A stretch of DNA of 47,964 bases from NCBI GenBank assembly GCA_964426945.1, contig CAYRSS010000029.1, forward strand, positions 1-47,964, given 5' to 3'. Of this stretch, positions 15,327 through 24,604 are shown in pieces. The notes beneath the pieces are model-generated. The model worked only from the letters and a program-made list of their open reading frames with translations. It was not told the origin of the DNA and made no database searches. The stretch is from CAYRSS01 sp964426945 (GTDB lineage Bacteria; Planctomycetota; Phycisphaerae; UBA1845). Position 1 is the first letter of the stretch; every line of letters starts with the position of its first letter. A program made the position numbers and the translations under genes.

Positions 15327-16766
15327 CTATTCTCCGCCACAATTGACCTCGCCGCAGGTCGTGGCGAAGCCCATGTACTGCTGCTCGGGGCGGAACCGGA
15401 GATCCGAGGTGCCCTGATTCATGCCGCTGCCGTCCTGGTAGTCAGGCAGGGGGAGGCACTGGCCGACGTTCCGGCTGATGGTGAGTCGATCCTCCGCGTT
15501 GACGACGCCGTTGCCGTCGAGGTCATACATGCAGAGCGTGTCGGCTTCGCGCGTGCCGAGGTTCGCCGAGACGTAGCCGCGATCGGCGGGGCTGACGTGG
15601 CCCGAGCCGTCCGCGTCGCCCCAGCATCCGTTGAAGGTGGGCGGGGCGAGTTCGTACGCGTCGCAGATCGTTCCCTCGCCGCGCAGCGGAGCGACGCAGC
15701 CATCGTCGACTGTTTCCCAGCACTCGTCTCCGCTGCAGCAGGCACCGATGGCGCCGCGGATTCGATAGGAGGCAACCCCCTGAAAGAAGGTCGCGACAAT
15801 CACGTGGTTGCCGGCCGTGTGCACGTCCCAGCCGAGGCCGGGGACGGTTCGCGCCGGGTGGCAGACCGGGTTTTCAGGGTCGGCCACGTCAACGACGGCG
15901 ATGCCGCCGACTTCCAGTGCCATGACGAGGTAGCGCCCCACGCGCTGAAGGTCTACGGCGTAGCTGCCCGGGTAGGGGCACTGGCCGATGACGACCGGAT
16001 CGGTCGGGTCGGAGATGTCGACAATGTGCAGCCCGGCGGAGTCGCCCGCGAGGTAGGCGATATCGCCCGCGACCGCGATCGAGCTGGTGTAGCCGGGCAG
16101 GTCGAGGTAGCCGAGTTGCGTCGGCGCATCGAGGTCTGATACGTCGTAGATGAGCAGGCCGCCGGTTGTCTGGCCGACCAACAGGCGATCGCCGTCGGCG
16201 GCGATGCCCGCAATCCCGCACCCGGTGTAGAGCGTGGGGTGCAGCACGGGGGCGGTGGGCTGGCTGATGTCTGCCAGCATGACGCCGTACGGCTGATGAG
16301 TCCAATAGAGGCGGTTGCCGTCGGCCGTAGCGCGCCAGGGGGCGCCGCGGGGCACGGCGATGTTCGCCACCTCGACGAGGTTTTCCGGCTGCGAGGCATC
16401 GAAGACGCGCAGCGATTGGGCTATGGGAAGATAAATGTAATCGTTATCCGCGGCCATCGCGTAGGTCCAGTTGCTTGTAGCGCGCTCGGCGTGGTATTCG
16501 GGGTACGCCGGATCGTCCAGTGAGAGCGTGAGCAGGCTGAACGGACCCTCGGCCAACTCGACACGATGAACCATCGCGACGCCGTTCATGCCTTCCATGG
16601 CGTGGTTCCTCGCCGGGCTCGGCAGGTGCGTCACCAGTTCGAGGGTCACGGCGGCGCGCGCCGAAGCGGCGCCACCGAGCACCACGAGCATCGCGGCGGA
16701 CCCAAGCAGCCGCGAACGAACCCGGTGGCACTTCATCCCTGCGCCGATCGTGCACGGTTCAGTCAT
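15327..16766 (-). CDS. Exported LVIVD beta-propeller protein with dockerin-like module (paralogue)
   Basis: This 479-residue protein has the same layout as its downstream neighbour. A signal peptide (RSRLLGSAAMLVVLGGAASARA) comes first. A propeller of LVIVD repeats follows (SLRVFDASQPENLVEVANI, GLHIVDISDPTDPVVIGQ, GIAVVDVADPENPVCHPA). Then come the cysteine module GACCSGDECWETVDDGC, two calcium-type loops (GDADGSGHVSPADRGY and MYDLDGNGVVNAEDRL) and the tail QQYMGFATTC. No catalytic residues are recognised; binding or scaffolding outside the cytoplasm is the likely role. The start at 16766 has AGGA ten bases ahead and adds ten residues before an alternative ATG at 16736. The open frame continues to 17258 but carries no signal sequence there. 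The two genes are separated by 95 bases and probably arose by tandem duplication. Confidence 0.85.
   Translation of the reverse strand: MTEPCTIGAGMKCHRVRSRLLGSAAMLVVLGGAASARAAVTLELVTHLPSPARNHAMEGMNGVAMVHRVELAEGPFSLLTLSLDDPAYPEYHAERATSNWTYAMAADNDYIYLPIAQSLRVFDASQPENLVEVANIAVPRGAPWRATADGNRLYWTHQPYGVMLADISQPTAPVLHPTLYTGCGIAGIAADGDRLLVGQTTGGLLIYDVSDLDAPTQLGYLDLPGYTSSIAVAGDIAYLAGDSAGLHIVDISDPTDPVVIGQCPYPGSYAVDLQRVGRYLVMALEVGGIAVVDVADPENPVCHPARTVPGLGWDVHTAGNHVIVATFFQGVASYRIRGAIGACCSGDECWETVDDGCVAPLRGEGTICDAYELAPPTFNGCWGDADGSGHVSPADRGYVSANLGTREADTLCMYDLDGNGVVNAEDRLTISRNVGQCLPLPDYQDGSGMNQGTSDLRFRPEQQYMGFATTCGEVNCGGE
15345..15538. repeat. Duplicated gene 3' end, copy 2
   Basis: Partner of 13801-13994, at a constant offset of 1544 bases with no gaps. 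It covers the second calcium-type loop and the C-terminal tail of the upstream paralogue. Confidence 0.8.
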
Positions 16767-16879
16767 GGGACATGTTCCTGGTGTGTTGGCCGTTTCGCGA
16801 CGCTGCGCGGCGTCGCATCGAGTGGCTGTTGCTGCTGGTGCAGCGCGTTGGCTTGGCGCTGCTCCGATTCCCCTCGGTA

Positions 16880-16909
16880 ACGCTAGCAGCGTCATTGTGG
16901 CGTCGTCAA
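16880..16909 (-). promoter_or_regulatory. Weak candidate promoter for the paralogous propeller gene
   Basis: On the minus strand TTGACG (16909-16904) and TAGCGT (16885-16880) are 18 bases apart. The -35 is good (5 of 6), the -10 poor (3 of 6). It is about 115 bases upstream of the start at 16766 and overlaps the inverted repeat at 16900-16916. Confidence 0.22.
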
Positions 16910-16916
16910 GCGACGC
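16900..16916. repeat. Operator-like inverted repeat between divergent genes
   Basis: GCGTCG (16900-16905) and CGACGC (16911-16916) flank TCAAG. It sits between the divergent propeller and lipoprotein genes, overlapping the minus-strand -35 candidate and 28 bases upstream of the plus-strand -10. A repressor site is possible but unproven. Confidence 0.3.
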
Positions 16917-16943
16917 GCAGTTTCTGCGAGCCGGTAAAAGGGC

Positions 16944-16949
16944 TATACT
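16944..16949 (+). promoter_or_regulatory. -10 element of the lipoprotein gene
   Basis: TATACT matches five of six bases of the -10 consensus and stands out in GC-rich DNA. No good -35 lies 16-18 bases upstream (TTTCTG at 16921). The start would be near 16956, about 54 bases before the ATG. Confidence 0.4.
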
Positions 16950-17009
16950 CCGCCGCCTCGGTCCGGTCTGGAAGACCGGACGAGTCATGAACTCCGGGAG
17001 AACCATAAG

Positions 17010-17483
17010 ATGGGTAATGTGATGCAGGGCGGCTTGTGGGTCGGGATGACCTTGTGCCTCGCCGTGGCGGCGGGGTGCATGATGCGCCCCAGCGGCAACA
17101 CCAATCAGAACGCCAACGACAACGCCCCTGCCGACCAGACCGCCTTCGCGCTGGACATCGGCGGCGAGGTGCTCGCGGCGACGCGGATTGGCGTCGTCAC
17201 CGGCGGCCCGGAGGAGGGGTTCTGCCCGGGTTTCTACTTCCCCGATGAGCCGAATCACCTCCTGACGGTCACGGCATCACTGGGCATGACGATCAGCGTC
17301 GCTTCCGACGAGCCCGCGGGGCTCTGGGTGCTGTGCGACGCCAGCAACTTCTGCGGCACCGATTCGGGGATTAACGAGCAGCAGATCAACCGCTTCTGGA
17401 CGCGCGGCAACTGCGAGATCTACGTGGGTGCGGCCGAGCCGGATGGTGAACTGGCCTATACGCTGACCTTCACGGCGAACTGA
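17010..17483 (+). CDS. Small lipoprotein of unknown function
   Basis: This 157-residue protein has a hydrophobic leader ending in LAVAAGC, with C23 as the likely lipidated cysteine. A low-complexity linker rich in Asn and Ala follows (NTNQNANDNAPADQ), as is common in planctomycete lipoproteins. The remainder looks beta-rich, with ALDIGGEVLAATRIG and a C-terminal ELAYTLTFTAN, and contains two cysteines (CDASNFCG) that might bond. I recognise no family; a small beta-sandwich domain displayed on the envelope is plausible. The ATG at 17010 is supported by GGAG at 16997-17000. It is divergent from the propeller gene and has its own -10 element. Confidence 0.75.
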   Translation: MGNVMQGGLWVGMTLCLAVAAGCMMRPSGNTNQNANDNAPADQTAFALDIGGEVLAATRIGVVTGGPEEGFCPGFYFPDEPNHLLTVTASLGMTISVASDEPAGLWVLCDASNFCGTDSGINEQQINRFWTRGNCEIYVGAAEPDGELAYTLTFTAN

Positions 17484-17489
17484 TCGCGA

Positions 17490-17507
17490 ACTGTGCGACA
17501 GTATTTT
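17490..17507 (+). terminator. Small hairpin with T-rich tail after the lipoprotein gene
   Basis: ACTGT (17490-17494) pairs with ACAGT (17498-17502) around GCG, followed by ATTTT. The stem is only five base pairs, so termination would be weak. Confidence 0.3.
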
Positions 17508-17640
17508 ACAACCCGGTGACAGCCCTTGCCCGCCCTGTCGACGTGAGCAGAAAACCGCGGTGTTTCGGCCGCAAACCCCATCCGGGTCGCCGCGCGGGTC
17601 GCGCAGGAACCCGGCCTCGGCAGACGCCGTCGCCCCTCCA

Positions 17641-17666
17641 CGGTGCGGCAGGGTGCGATCGCACCG
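17641..17666. repeat. Overlapping palindromes upstream of the 14-gene block
   Basis: GGTGCGATCGCACC (17652-17665) is a perfect 14-base palindrome. CGGTGCG (17641-17647) can also pair with CGCACCG (17660-17666), giving an alternative hairpin. It is about 160-185 bases before the PQQ-propeller gene. An operator or a switching leader structure is possible. Confidence 0.4.
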
Positions 17667-17824
17667 TGACAGCCCGGACCCGTCGTGGCTAGGATGCATC
17701 CGACGGGAGACGTTCCCCGTCGCGGCGGGCGGAGCTTGGTGGGTCGCAGCGGCCTGGAATCCTCCCCTCGCTGTTCGGCAAAGCGCCGCTACTGGCGGAG
17801 CCCGGCGTCGGCGTACTGATCCTC

Positions 17825-20800
17825 ATGCACGATGTGATGCGATCGTGGCGACAGGCGACGACGACCCTCGTCGCACGCGCGGGTGTCCGCGCCCGGGTAG
17901 TGCTGTCGGCGGGGTTCCTCGCACTCAGCGCTACGCCGGCGCTCGCCCAGTTCGACTTGGAGCCTACCGAATTCGTCTTCGACGCCCCCGCGGCGGAGAT
18001 CCCGCCCTCGGCCGAGCTCGACAACCTCTTTGCCCGCGCTGCCGACGCGACGGCCCAGGGCGATTGGAAACTCGCCATCGATTGCCTGCAGCGCGTGATG
18101 GATGACCCCGTCGGCGGCCTGGTCGAAGTTGGCGGCTCGAATGCTCCCCTCGTTCGTTACGAGTCCGCCCGTCGCCGCGCCCTGCGCGAGCTGGGCACAC
18201 TGCCTCCCGACGGGCTCGCCGCCTATCGCCTGTTGCACGACGGCCGCGCTCGACGGCTCATCGACACGGCCCGCGCCTCGGGGGACCCGGCGCCGCTTCG
18301 CGAAATCGTCGAGCGCTACCTGCTCACCAGCTACGGCGACGACGCCTGTGATCTGCTGTCCTCGTGGGCGCTGGACGAAGGGCGCCCGCGCGAAGCCGTG
18401 ATGGCGCTCAGCAGCCTGCGCGAGTTTGTGCCCGAGTACCGCGAAGGTCCGGGGCCGCGCGATGGCATTCCGCCGCAGCGCCTGGCGGCGAAGCTCGCCT
18501 GTGCCCGCGTGATGCTGGGTCAGCCGGCGGAGGCCCGCCGCCTCGCCGAGCGCGCCGCGCCGGCCGACGCGTGGATGGCGCAACTGGCCGAACTGGGTCC
18601 GGCCGAATCGGCCGACGCCGCGCAGACCGGCGGGTGGCTGCTGTCGGGCGGTACGACGGACCGGTCGGGCGAGATGGCCGCGATCGCCCCGACGATGCAG
18701 GAAATGGCGCTGTGGCAGGTGCCGTTCGCGGGCGTTCGCGCCGACCTGTGGCAGTCCGACACGCCGCGTCGCCTGCTCGATCCCGATGATCTGCCGGTTG
18801 CGGCGCCGCTCTGGTACGACGGCAGGGTGTACGCCCGCACGCTCGACGGGGTTGTCGCTGTCGATGCCGAAAGCATGAGCGTGGCCTGGGCGCAGCGGAC
18901 GCGGCCCGAGGGCGACGAAGCCATCGCGGCCGCCTCGCCCGCCGGCGGATACAGCGTCGACGCGGCGCAGATCGAGTGGGATCGGCTGTTTACCGACCAC
19001 GTCACCGGCGCGATGACCATCGCGCACGGTCGCGTCTTTCTCGTGGAGATGGGCACCGGTCGATGGCAGACCCAGATCAACCTGCTCCGCCCCGCGTGGC
19101 GCGGCGGCCTCGACGCCGAGTGGTCCACGACCCACGCCGAGTTGATTGCGCTCGATGCGACAACGGGTGAGGTCGCTTGGCGGCGCAGTGCCCGCGAGGC
19201 GGCCGGCGAAGCCCTGGGCAGCGTGCAGTTCTGTGCCGCGCCGCTGGCGATCGGGCCGCACCTGTGGGTACCCATGATGCGGGGCACCGACTTTCTTCTG
19301 GCCGTGTTCGATCCGGCTGACGGTTCGCTGGTGCGCGAGGTCGATCTCGGCTGGTTCGCGGATGAAAACGTGCAGACCGCCGCGGCGCTTGATCTCGCGG
19401 CGGTTGAGGGGCTGGTGATCGTGCCCTCCGGGCAGGGCGTGCTGTACGCCGTCGACGCGGTGGACTTCACCCCCCGCTGGGCGGTGCGCTATGCCGAGCG
19501 CGTGGGGCGGCGGCTGGGCGGCGGGTCGGGAGAGGGCTGGCTTTCTTCGCCGCCGGTGATCTGCGGCGACCGCGTGCTGCTCGCGCCGGCGGGACAGGAG
19601 GAACTGCTGGCCTTCGCGCTCGCCGATGGTCGGCCGCTGTGGAGCGTGGCCAAGCCGCCGGGAGCGCGGTACGTGATCGGCGCAGAGGCCCGTCGCGCCT
19701 GGCTCGGCGGGACCTCGATCGCGTGCGTCTCGATGGAGGACGGCAGCACGCTCTGGAGTCACTACCTGTCTGATGCGCCGTCGGGGCGCGCCATCCGGTG
19801 CGACGATCGGATTCTCGCCCCGACCGTGGATGGCCTCGCGGTCATGCCCGCGGTGAATGCCGACTCGGTCGACCGGCTCGCTGTGGAGAACGCCGATCAG
19901 CCCCTGGGCAACCTGCTGAGTTGGGACGGCTCGCTGTTCAGCCTGGACCCGCGGCAGTTGCGCAAGTATCCCGATCTGGCGACGGCGTATCCGCGAGCGG
20001 TCGAGCGTCACGCCGCCAACCCGAAGGATCCCCGTCTCGCGATGCGGCTGGCGTGGCTCGAACTGTTCCGTCGCGAGCCCGCCGCGGGGTACAGGGTACT
20101 CGCCGGGCTCGATGAGGAACTATTCGCACCCGATACGCCGGGTTCATCAGACCTCGCCCATCTGCGGGTGAGCCTGCTGCTTGCCCTGGCCGATGCGCCG
20201 GACGCGCCGGCGGATGAGGTGATGGCCCGCATCGAAGAGGCGCAACGGTTCGCGCGGCGCTCCACGGATCGGCTGCGCGTCGGCGTGCGCTCCGGGCGAG
20301 AACTTGCCCGGCGCGGGCGTGGGGCGGAGGCGTTTGAAGGGCTCCTGCGGTTGGCGATGTCGAGCGACGCCGATCGCCCCGCGGCAGCGGTCGACTCGGT
20401 GGTCGCTCCTGAGCGGATGCGGTTATCCGCAGAACTGTCGAGCGTGGTCGCGGGTCTCTCGCCGCAAGACGCGGAGCGGGTTCGGCGCCTGCTCGACCGC
20501 GAAGTGGCCGGCTGGATTGAGCGGCTGGCCGATCCCTCGACCCGCGGTGACGCGCGGATGGCACTGGATCGGCTGGGTCATCTACCGGCGACGGGCGCGG
20601 GCGGTCAGCGGGCGCTGGTGGCCCTGGGGCTGGCGGAACGGGCACGACAGCGCTTCGAGGCCTCGGAATACTATCTGACCCAGGCGGCAGCCCGCGACGC
20701 CGAACCGGAGCTGACCGCCGCGGCGGCGATGGCGCTCGCAGACCTCTATGGCGACCCCATGCAGCGGCTCGACGCGCCGCGACTGGCCAGGATTGAGCAG

Positions 20801-22306
20801 CTCGACGAGCGATTCGCGTCGTCGCCCATCCCCGGCATGTACGCGGCGGCGTCGCCTGAGCAGGCCGCGCACGACACCATCGGTTCGTGGATCGCGGCCG
20901 CGCGGAGCGCGCTGGACACCCGCGCCGTGGCCCGCGAGCGCTTCGACGAAACCCGCCCGAGCTTCCTGCTGTGGTCGCAGCAACTGTGGGGCCAGGCGGC
21001 CAGATCGGGCAGCTTCGGGGGGCGCCTGATGAGCTTCGCCGGCCCGCGCCCCGCGGCGCTGGCGGAGCGCGCGATCTTCTACGACGAGGACGACGTGCTC
21101 ACCTGCCGGGACGTTGCGAGCGGCGCCGTGCAGTGGCAGGCGGAGCTTCGCCGGGAGCGCGAGTTCCGCGCCCTGGAGTCGTTCGACCTCGGCAACATCT
21201 TCGGCGAGCAGGTCGAACTGCCTGGCGGGCATCGGGCCGCCGCCGACGGTCAGATCATGATCGTTCGCGGCGACACGGCGCTGCACGCGATCGGTCTGGT
21301 CACCGGCCGGCGGCTGTGGGTCAAGCCGTTCGACGTGCCCGACGCCGATCCGGATCACGAGGCCGGAGACTACTCGCTGGTGGCGTACGGCGGTCACGTC
21401 GCGGCAACGCCTCGCTCCGGGCGGCTGACGCTGATGCGCACGCTTGACGGCGAGACGCTGTGGGAGGCGGATCTGCAGGGCGAGCCGGCGGACTACGTGC
21501 TCTTCGGGGTCGATCGTGTCATCATTCTCGACGCCGACCATGAGCGCGCGAGCCTTTTCGACCGGGCGACCGGACGCCGCGTGGCCCGCGTCCTGTTCCG
21601 TCAGCCTGATTCTGATCACAACGTGGTTGAAGTGGCCCGCGTCTCCGACCTGCTGATCGGTCCTGGCGACCAGGGCGACAGCTCCGTGAAGGCCGTCGAC
21701 CTGTCCACCGGGCAGGTGCGCTGGGAGCTGGCCGGGGACGAAGGGTCCGACGCGCTCCTGCAATCGATTCTGCAGGTCGGTCGCGGTGTGATAGCGCTGG
21801 GGATGTCCGGCGGCGATGTCGCGCTGGTGAGCGCGTCGACCGGCAAGCCGGTTGGACAGCTGGCTGTCGGGGAGAATGGCGATTTGTACGACGCCGTGGT
21901 CTCCGGCGAGACGTTCATCGGCCGGTACGTGGACACCGAGAGCGGCGTGAACGAGGCAGCGCTGGTTGCGCACGACCTGGGTACCGGCCGCGAGCGCTGG
22001 CGCCGCGAGGATCTGGCGCCGATCGAGCTGTTCGAGCACCCGCTGCGGCTGTACGGCACGTCACAACCGACGATCCCGATACTGATCGACGTCGACCGAT
22101 CGGCCGGCCGGAGCCGGCGGGGGAATTTCGAACTCCATCTGATCAGCGTCCGCGACGGTGCTACCATCGGCGAGGGGGCCAACCTCACAACCGCGGGGTC
22201 GGGGCTGTCCTACGTGCTGGACTTCGACGTCTGGGCGGATGCGCTGATTGTCGTCATGATCAATGACCTGCGGGCTTTCCGTGTCGCGGTGGGGGAGCTG
22301 CCCTGA
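17825..22306 (+). CDS. Exported protein with two PQQ-type beta-propellers and helical repeats
   Basis: This 1493-residue protein begins with a signal peptide (about 1-41, VVLSAGFLALSATPALAQ). A helical TPR-like segment follows (LFARAADATAQGDWKLAIDC). A first propeller covers about 315-680 (GRVYARTLDGVVAVDAESMS, ELIALDATTGEVAWRR, GVLYAVDAVDFTPRWAVR). A central helical repeat region covers about 700-1060. A second propeller runs from about 1080 to the end (VLTCRDVASGAVQWQAEL, GRLTLMRTLDGETLWEAD, VKAVDLSTGQVRWELAGD). Such propellers resemble BamB and PQQ dehydrogenases, but enzyme cofactor residues are not evident, so an assembly or binding role is more likely. It opens the block, with only 14 bases to the next gene. 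The ATG at 17825 has a poor ribosome site, but the signal peptide supports it. Confidence 0.85.
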   Translation: MHDVMRSWRQATTTLVARAGVRARVVLSAGFLALSATPALAQFDLEPTEFVFDAPAAEIPPSAELDNLFARAADATAQGDWKLAIDCLQRVMDDPVGGLVEVGGSNAPLVRYESARRRALRELGTLPPDGLAAYRLLHDGRARRLIDTARASGDPAPLREIVERYLLTSYGDDACDLLSSWALDEGRPREAVMALSSLREFVPEYREGPGPRDGIPPQRLAAKLACARVMLGQPAEARRLAERAAPADAWMAQLAELGPAESADAAQTGGWLLSGGTTDRSGEMAAIAPTMQEMALWQVPFAGVRADLWQSDTPRRLLDPDDLPVAAPLWYDGRVYARTLDGVVAVDAESMSVAWAQRTRPEGDEAIAAASPAGGYSVDAAQIEWDRLFTDHVTGAMTIAHGRVFLVEMGTGRWQTQINLLRPAWRGGLDAEWSTTHAELIALDATTGEVAWRRSAREAAGEALGSVQFCAAPLAIGPHLWVPMMRGTDFLLAVFDPADGSLVREVDLGWFADENVQTAAALDLAAVEGLVIVPSGQGVLYAVDAVDFTPRWAVRYAERVGRRLGGGSGEGWLSSPPVICGDRVLLAPAGQEELLAFALADGRPLWSVAKPPGARYVIGAEARRAWLGGTSIACVSMEDGSTLWSHYLSDAPSGRAIRCDDRILAPTVDGLAVMPAVNADSVDRLAVENADQPLGNLLSWDGSLFSLDPRQLRKYPDLATAYPRAVERHAANPKDPRLAMRLAWLELFRREPAAGYRVLAGLDEELFAPDTPGSSDLAHLRVSLLLALADAPDAPADEVMARIEEAQRFARRSTDRLRVGVRSGRELARRGRGAEAFEGLLRLAMSSDADRPAAAVDSVVAPERMRLSAELSSVVAGLSPQDAERVRRLLDREVAGWIERLADPSTRGDARMALDRLGHLPATGAGGQRALVALGLAERARQRFEASEYYLTQAAARDAEPELTAAAAMALADLYGDPMQRLDAPRLARIEQLDERFASSPIPGMYAAASPEQAAHDTIGSWIAAARSALDTRAVARERFDETRPSFLLWSQQLWGQAARSGSFGGRLMSFAGPRPAALAERAIFYDEDDVLTCRDVASGAVQWQAELRREREFRALESFDLGNIFGEQVELPGGHRAAADGQIMIVRGDTALHAIGLVTGRRLWVKPFDVPDADPDHEAGDYSLVAYGGHVAATPRSGRLTLMRTLDGETLWEADLQGEPADYVLFGVDRVIILDADHERASLFDRATGRRVARVLFRQPDSDHNVVEVARVSDLLIGPGDQGDSSVKAVDLSTGQVRWELAGDEGSDALLQSILQVGRGVIALGMSGGDVALVSASTGKPVGQLAVGENGDLYDAVVSGETFIGRYVDTESGVNEAALVAHDLGTGRERWRREDLAPIELFEHPLRLYGTSQPTIPILIDVDRSAGRSRRGNFELHLISVRDGATIGEGANLTTAGSGLSYVLDFDVWADALIVVMINDLRAFRVAVGELP

Positions 22307-22320
22307 GCGGGCGAACAGGC

Positions 22321-23439
22321 ATGTTGCGACGAAGAACCGGACCATTTCGAAGCACACGCCGGCACGGGCGGGAGGCGATCGCTCTGGGATTGGTCCTGGC
22401 GCTGTGCCCACGCGGGCCGGTCCTTGCGCAGGCGCCGGACGAGCTTCCGCCGGAGCCTGCGCTGCGCGCCGCGCCGTTGCTGCCCTCCCTGGTCACGGAG
22501 GAGACACGGCAGGCCATCGATCGCGGCCTGGCGTACCTCGCCCGTGTGCAGGGTCGGCAGGGTTCGTGGCAGAACCAGGAGGCGTACGGTTCCTACCCGG
22601 TGGCGATGACGTCGCTGGCCGGTCTGGCCCTGCTGATGGACGGCAACACGACGACGCAGGGACGCTACGCCCAGCATGTCGATCGCGCGGCGCGGTACCT
22701 GCTCGAGTCGCCTCAGCCTTCGGGGCTGATCGAACGCGGTGACGGCGAGGGCCGGCCGATGTTCGGCCACGGCTACGCGATGCTCTTCCTCGGCGAGCTG
22801 TACGGCATGACCGAGGACGCCCGCCGCGGCCGGGAGATTCACAGCGTGCTGCAGCGTGCGGTCGTGCTGACCGATCGGGCACAGAGCCAGCTCGGCGGCT
22901 GGATCTACACGCCCGACGGGCACGGTGACGAAGGGGCGGTGACAATTACGCAGCTCCAGGGGCTGCGATCCTGCCGCAACGCGGGGCTCGCCGTGCCGAA
23001 GCAGGTGATCGACCGGGCCATGGACTACCTCGCCAAGTCGCAGAACAGCGACGGCGGCATCCGCTACAGCCTGACGATGGGCGGGCCGGGTTCGCGCCCG
23101 CCGATCACCGCGGCGGCCGTCTGCTGCTGGTTCAACGCGGGCGAGTACACCGAGCCCCGCGCCGTGCGGGCGCTGGAGTATTCCCGACGCCACATCCGCC
23201 CGGCGCTGCAGAGCGGCGGACACTACTATTACGCGCACCTATACATGGCCCAGGCCCTGTGGATCTCGCGCGACAAGGAGTGGGACGACTACTACGCCGG
23301 CATCCGCGACTACCTGCTGTCCGCCCAGAACTCGGACGGCTCGTGGGACGGCGACGGCGTGGGCCGGATTTACGGAACGTCGATCGCTTTGATCATCTTG
23401 CAGCTGCCGCTGAACCTGGTGCCGATCATGCAGCGATAG
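22321..23439 (+). CDS. Exported alpha-toroid protein (prenyltransferase/terpene-cyclase-like repeats)
   Basis: This 372-residue protein has a signal peptide (IALGLVLALCPRGPVLAQA) followed by repeats of the alpha-alpha toroid seen in prenyltransferases and squalene cyclases: GLAYLARVQGRQGSWQN, QLGGWIYTPDGHGDEGA, SQNSDGGIRYSLTMGG, SAQNSDGSWDGDGVGR. The cyclase acid motif DxDD is not seen, so catalysis of terpenes is not supported. Exported toroids of this type are widespread in planctomycetes, with unknown role, and may bind peptides or lipids. The ATG at 22321 is 14 bases after the propeller gene. It is followed by a 91-base gap with a heptad repeat and then MoxR. I call the fold with confidence and leave the function open. 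Confidence 0.85.
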   Translation: MLRRRTGPFRSTRRHGREAIALGLVLALCPRGPVLAQAPDELPPEPALRAAPLLPSLVTEETRQAIDRGLAYLARVQGRQGSWQNQEAYGSYPVAMTSLAGLALLMDGNTTTQGRYAQHVDRAARYLLESPQPSGLIERGDGEGRPMFGHGYAMLFLGELYGMTEDARRGREIHSVLQRAVVLTDRAQSQLGGWIYTPDGHGDEGAVTITQLQGLRSCRNAGLAVPKQVIDRAMDYLAKSQNSDGGIRYSLTMGGPGSRPPITAAAVCCWFNAGEYTEPRAVRALEYSRRHIRPALQSGGHYYYAHLYMAQALWISRDKEWDDYYAGIRDYLLSAQNSDGSWDGDGVGRIYGTSIALIILQLPLNLVPIMQR

Positions 23440-23459
23440 CGGGAGCGACATTGAGTTCA

Positions 23460-23508
23460 TTGGCAACCGGCAGTTGCCAATTGCGAATTGCGGATTGCTG
23501 ATTGCCGA
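23460..23508. repeat. Five tandem TTGCNNA heptads with an inverted repeat
   Basis: TTGCCAA, TTGCGAA, TTGCGGA, TTGCTGA and TTGCCGA run without a break from 23474 to 23508. TTGGCAA at 23460-23466 is the inverse of the first heptad, giving a hairpin with a 7-base loop. It fills most of the gap between the toroid and MoxR genes. I recall similar ATTGCNN heptads between genes of other large-genome bacteria, but could not check. Confidence 0.8.
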
Positions 23509-23530
23509 ACACTACCCCGAGACGAACGCC

Positions 23531-24604
<1,074 letters not shown>

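Larger units (their letters stand above)
17484..17824. other. 341-base intergenic region before the 14-gene block
   Basis: No gene is supported. It holds a small hairpin with a T-rich tail (17490-17507) after the lipoprotein gene and a palindromic cluster at 17641-17666. No convincing -35/-10 pair for the large downstream block was found, although a promoter is expected here. Confidence 0.5.

Noticed and set aside
13783..16766. The repeated 3' segments as a mobile element or composite transposon
   Set aside because: The repeats are coding parts of paralogous genes. No transposase, terminal inverted repeats or target duplications are visible.
17789..20011. A 740-codon minus-strand frame opposite the double-propeller gene
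   Set aside because: Composition is typical of an antisense shadow (Arg, His, Gln rich), with no signal peptide or motif. The plus strand carries clear propeller repeats.
22321..23439. Functional squalene/hopene cyclase
   Set aside because: The toroid repeats are present, but the DxDD catalytic motif is absent, the protein is about half the usual length and it carries a signal peptide.
23474..23530. An upstream start for MoxR adding 19 residues
   Set aside because: The added residues only translate the heptad repeat (PIANCGLLIAEHY) and precede the family N-terminus. The ATG at 23531 is preferred.
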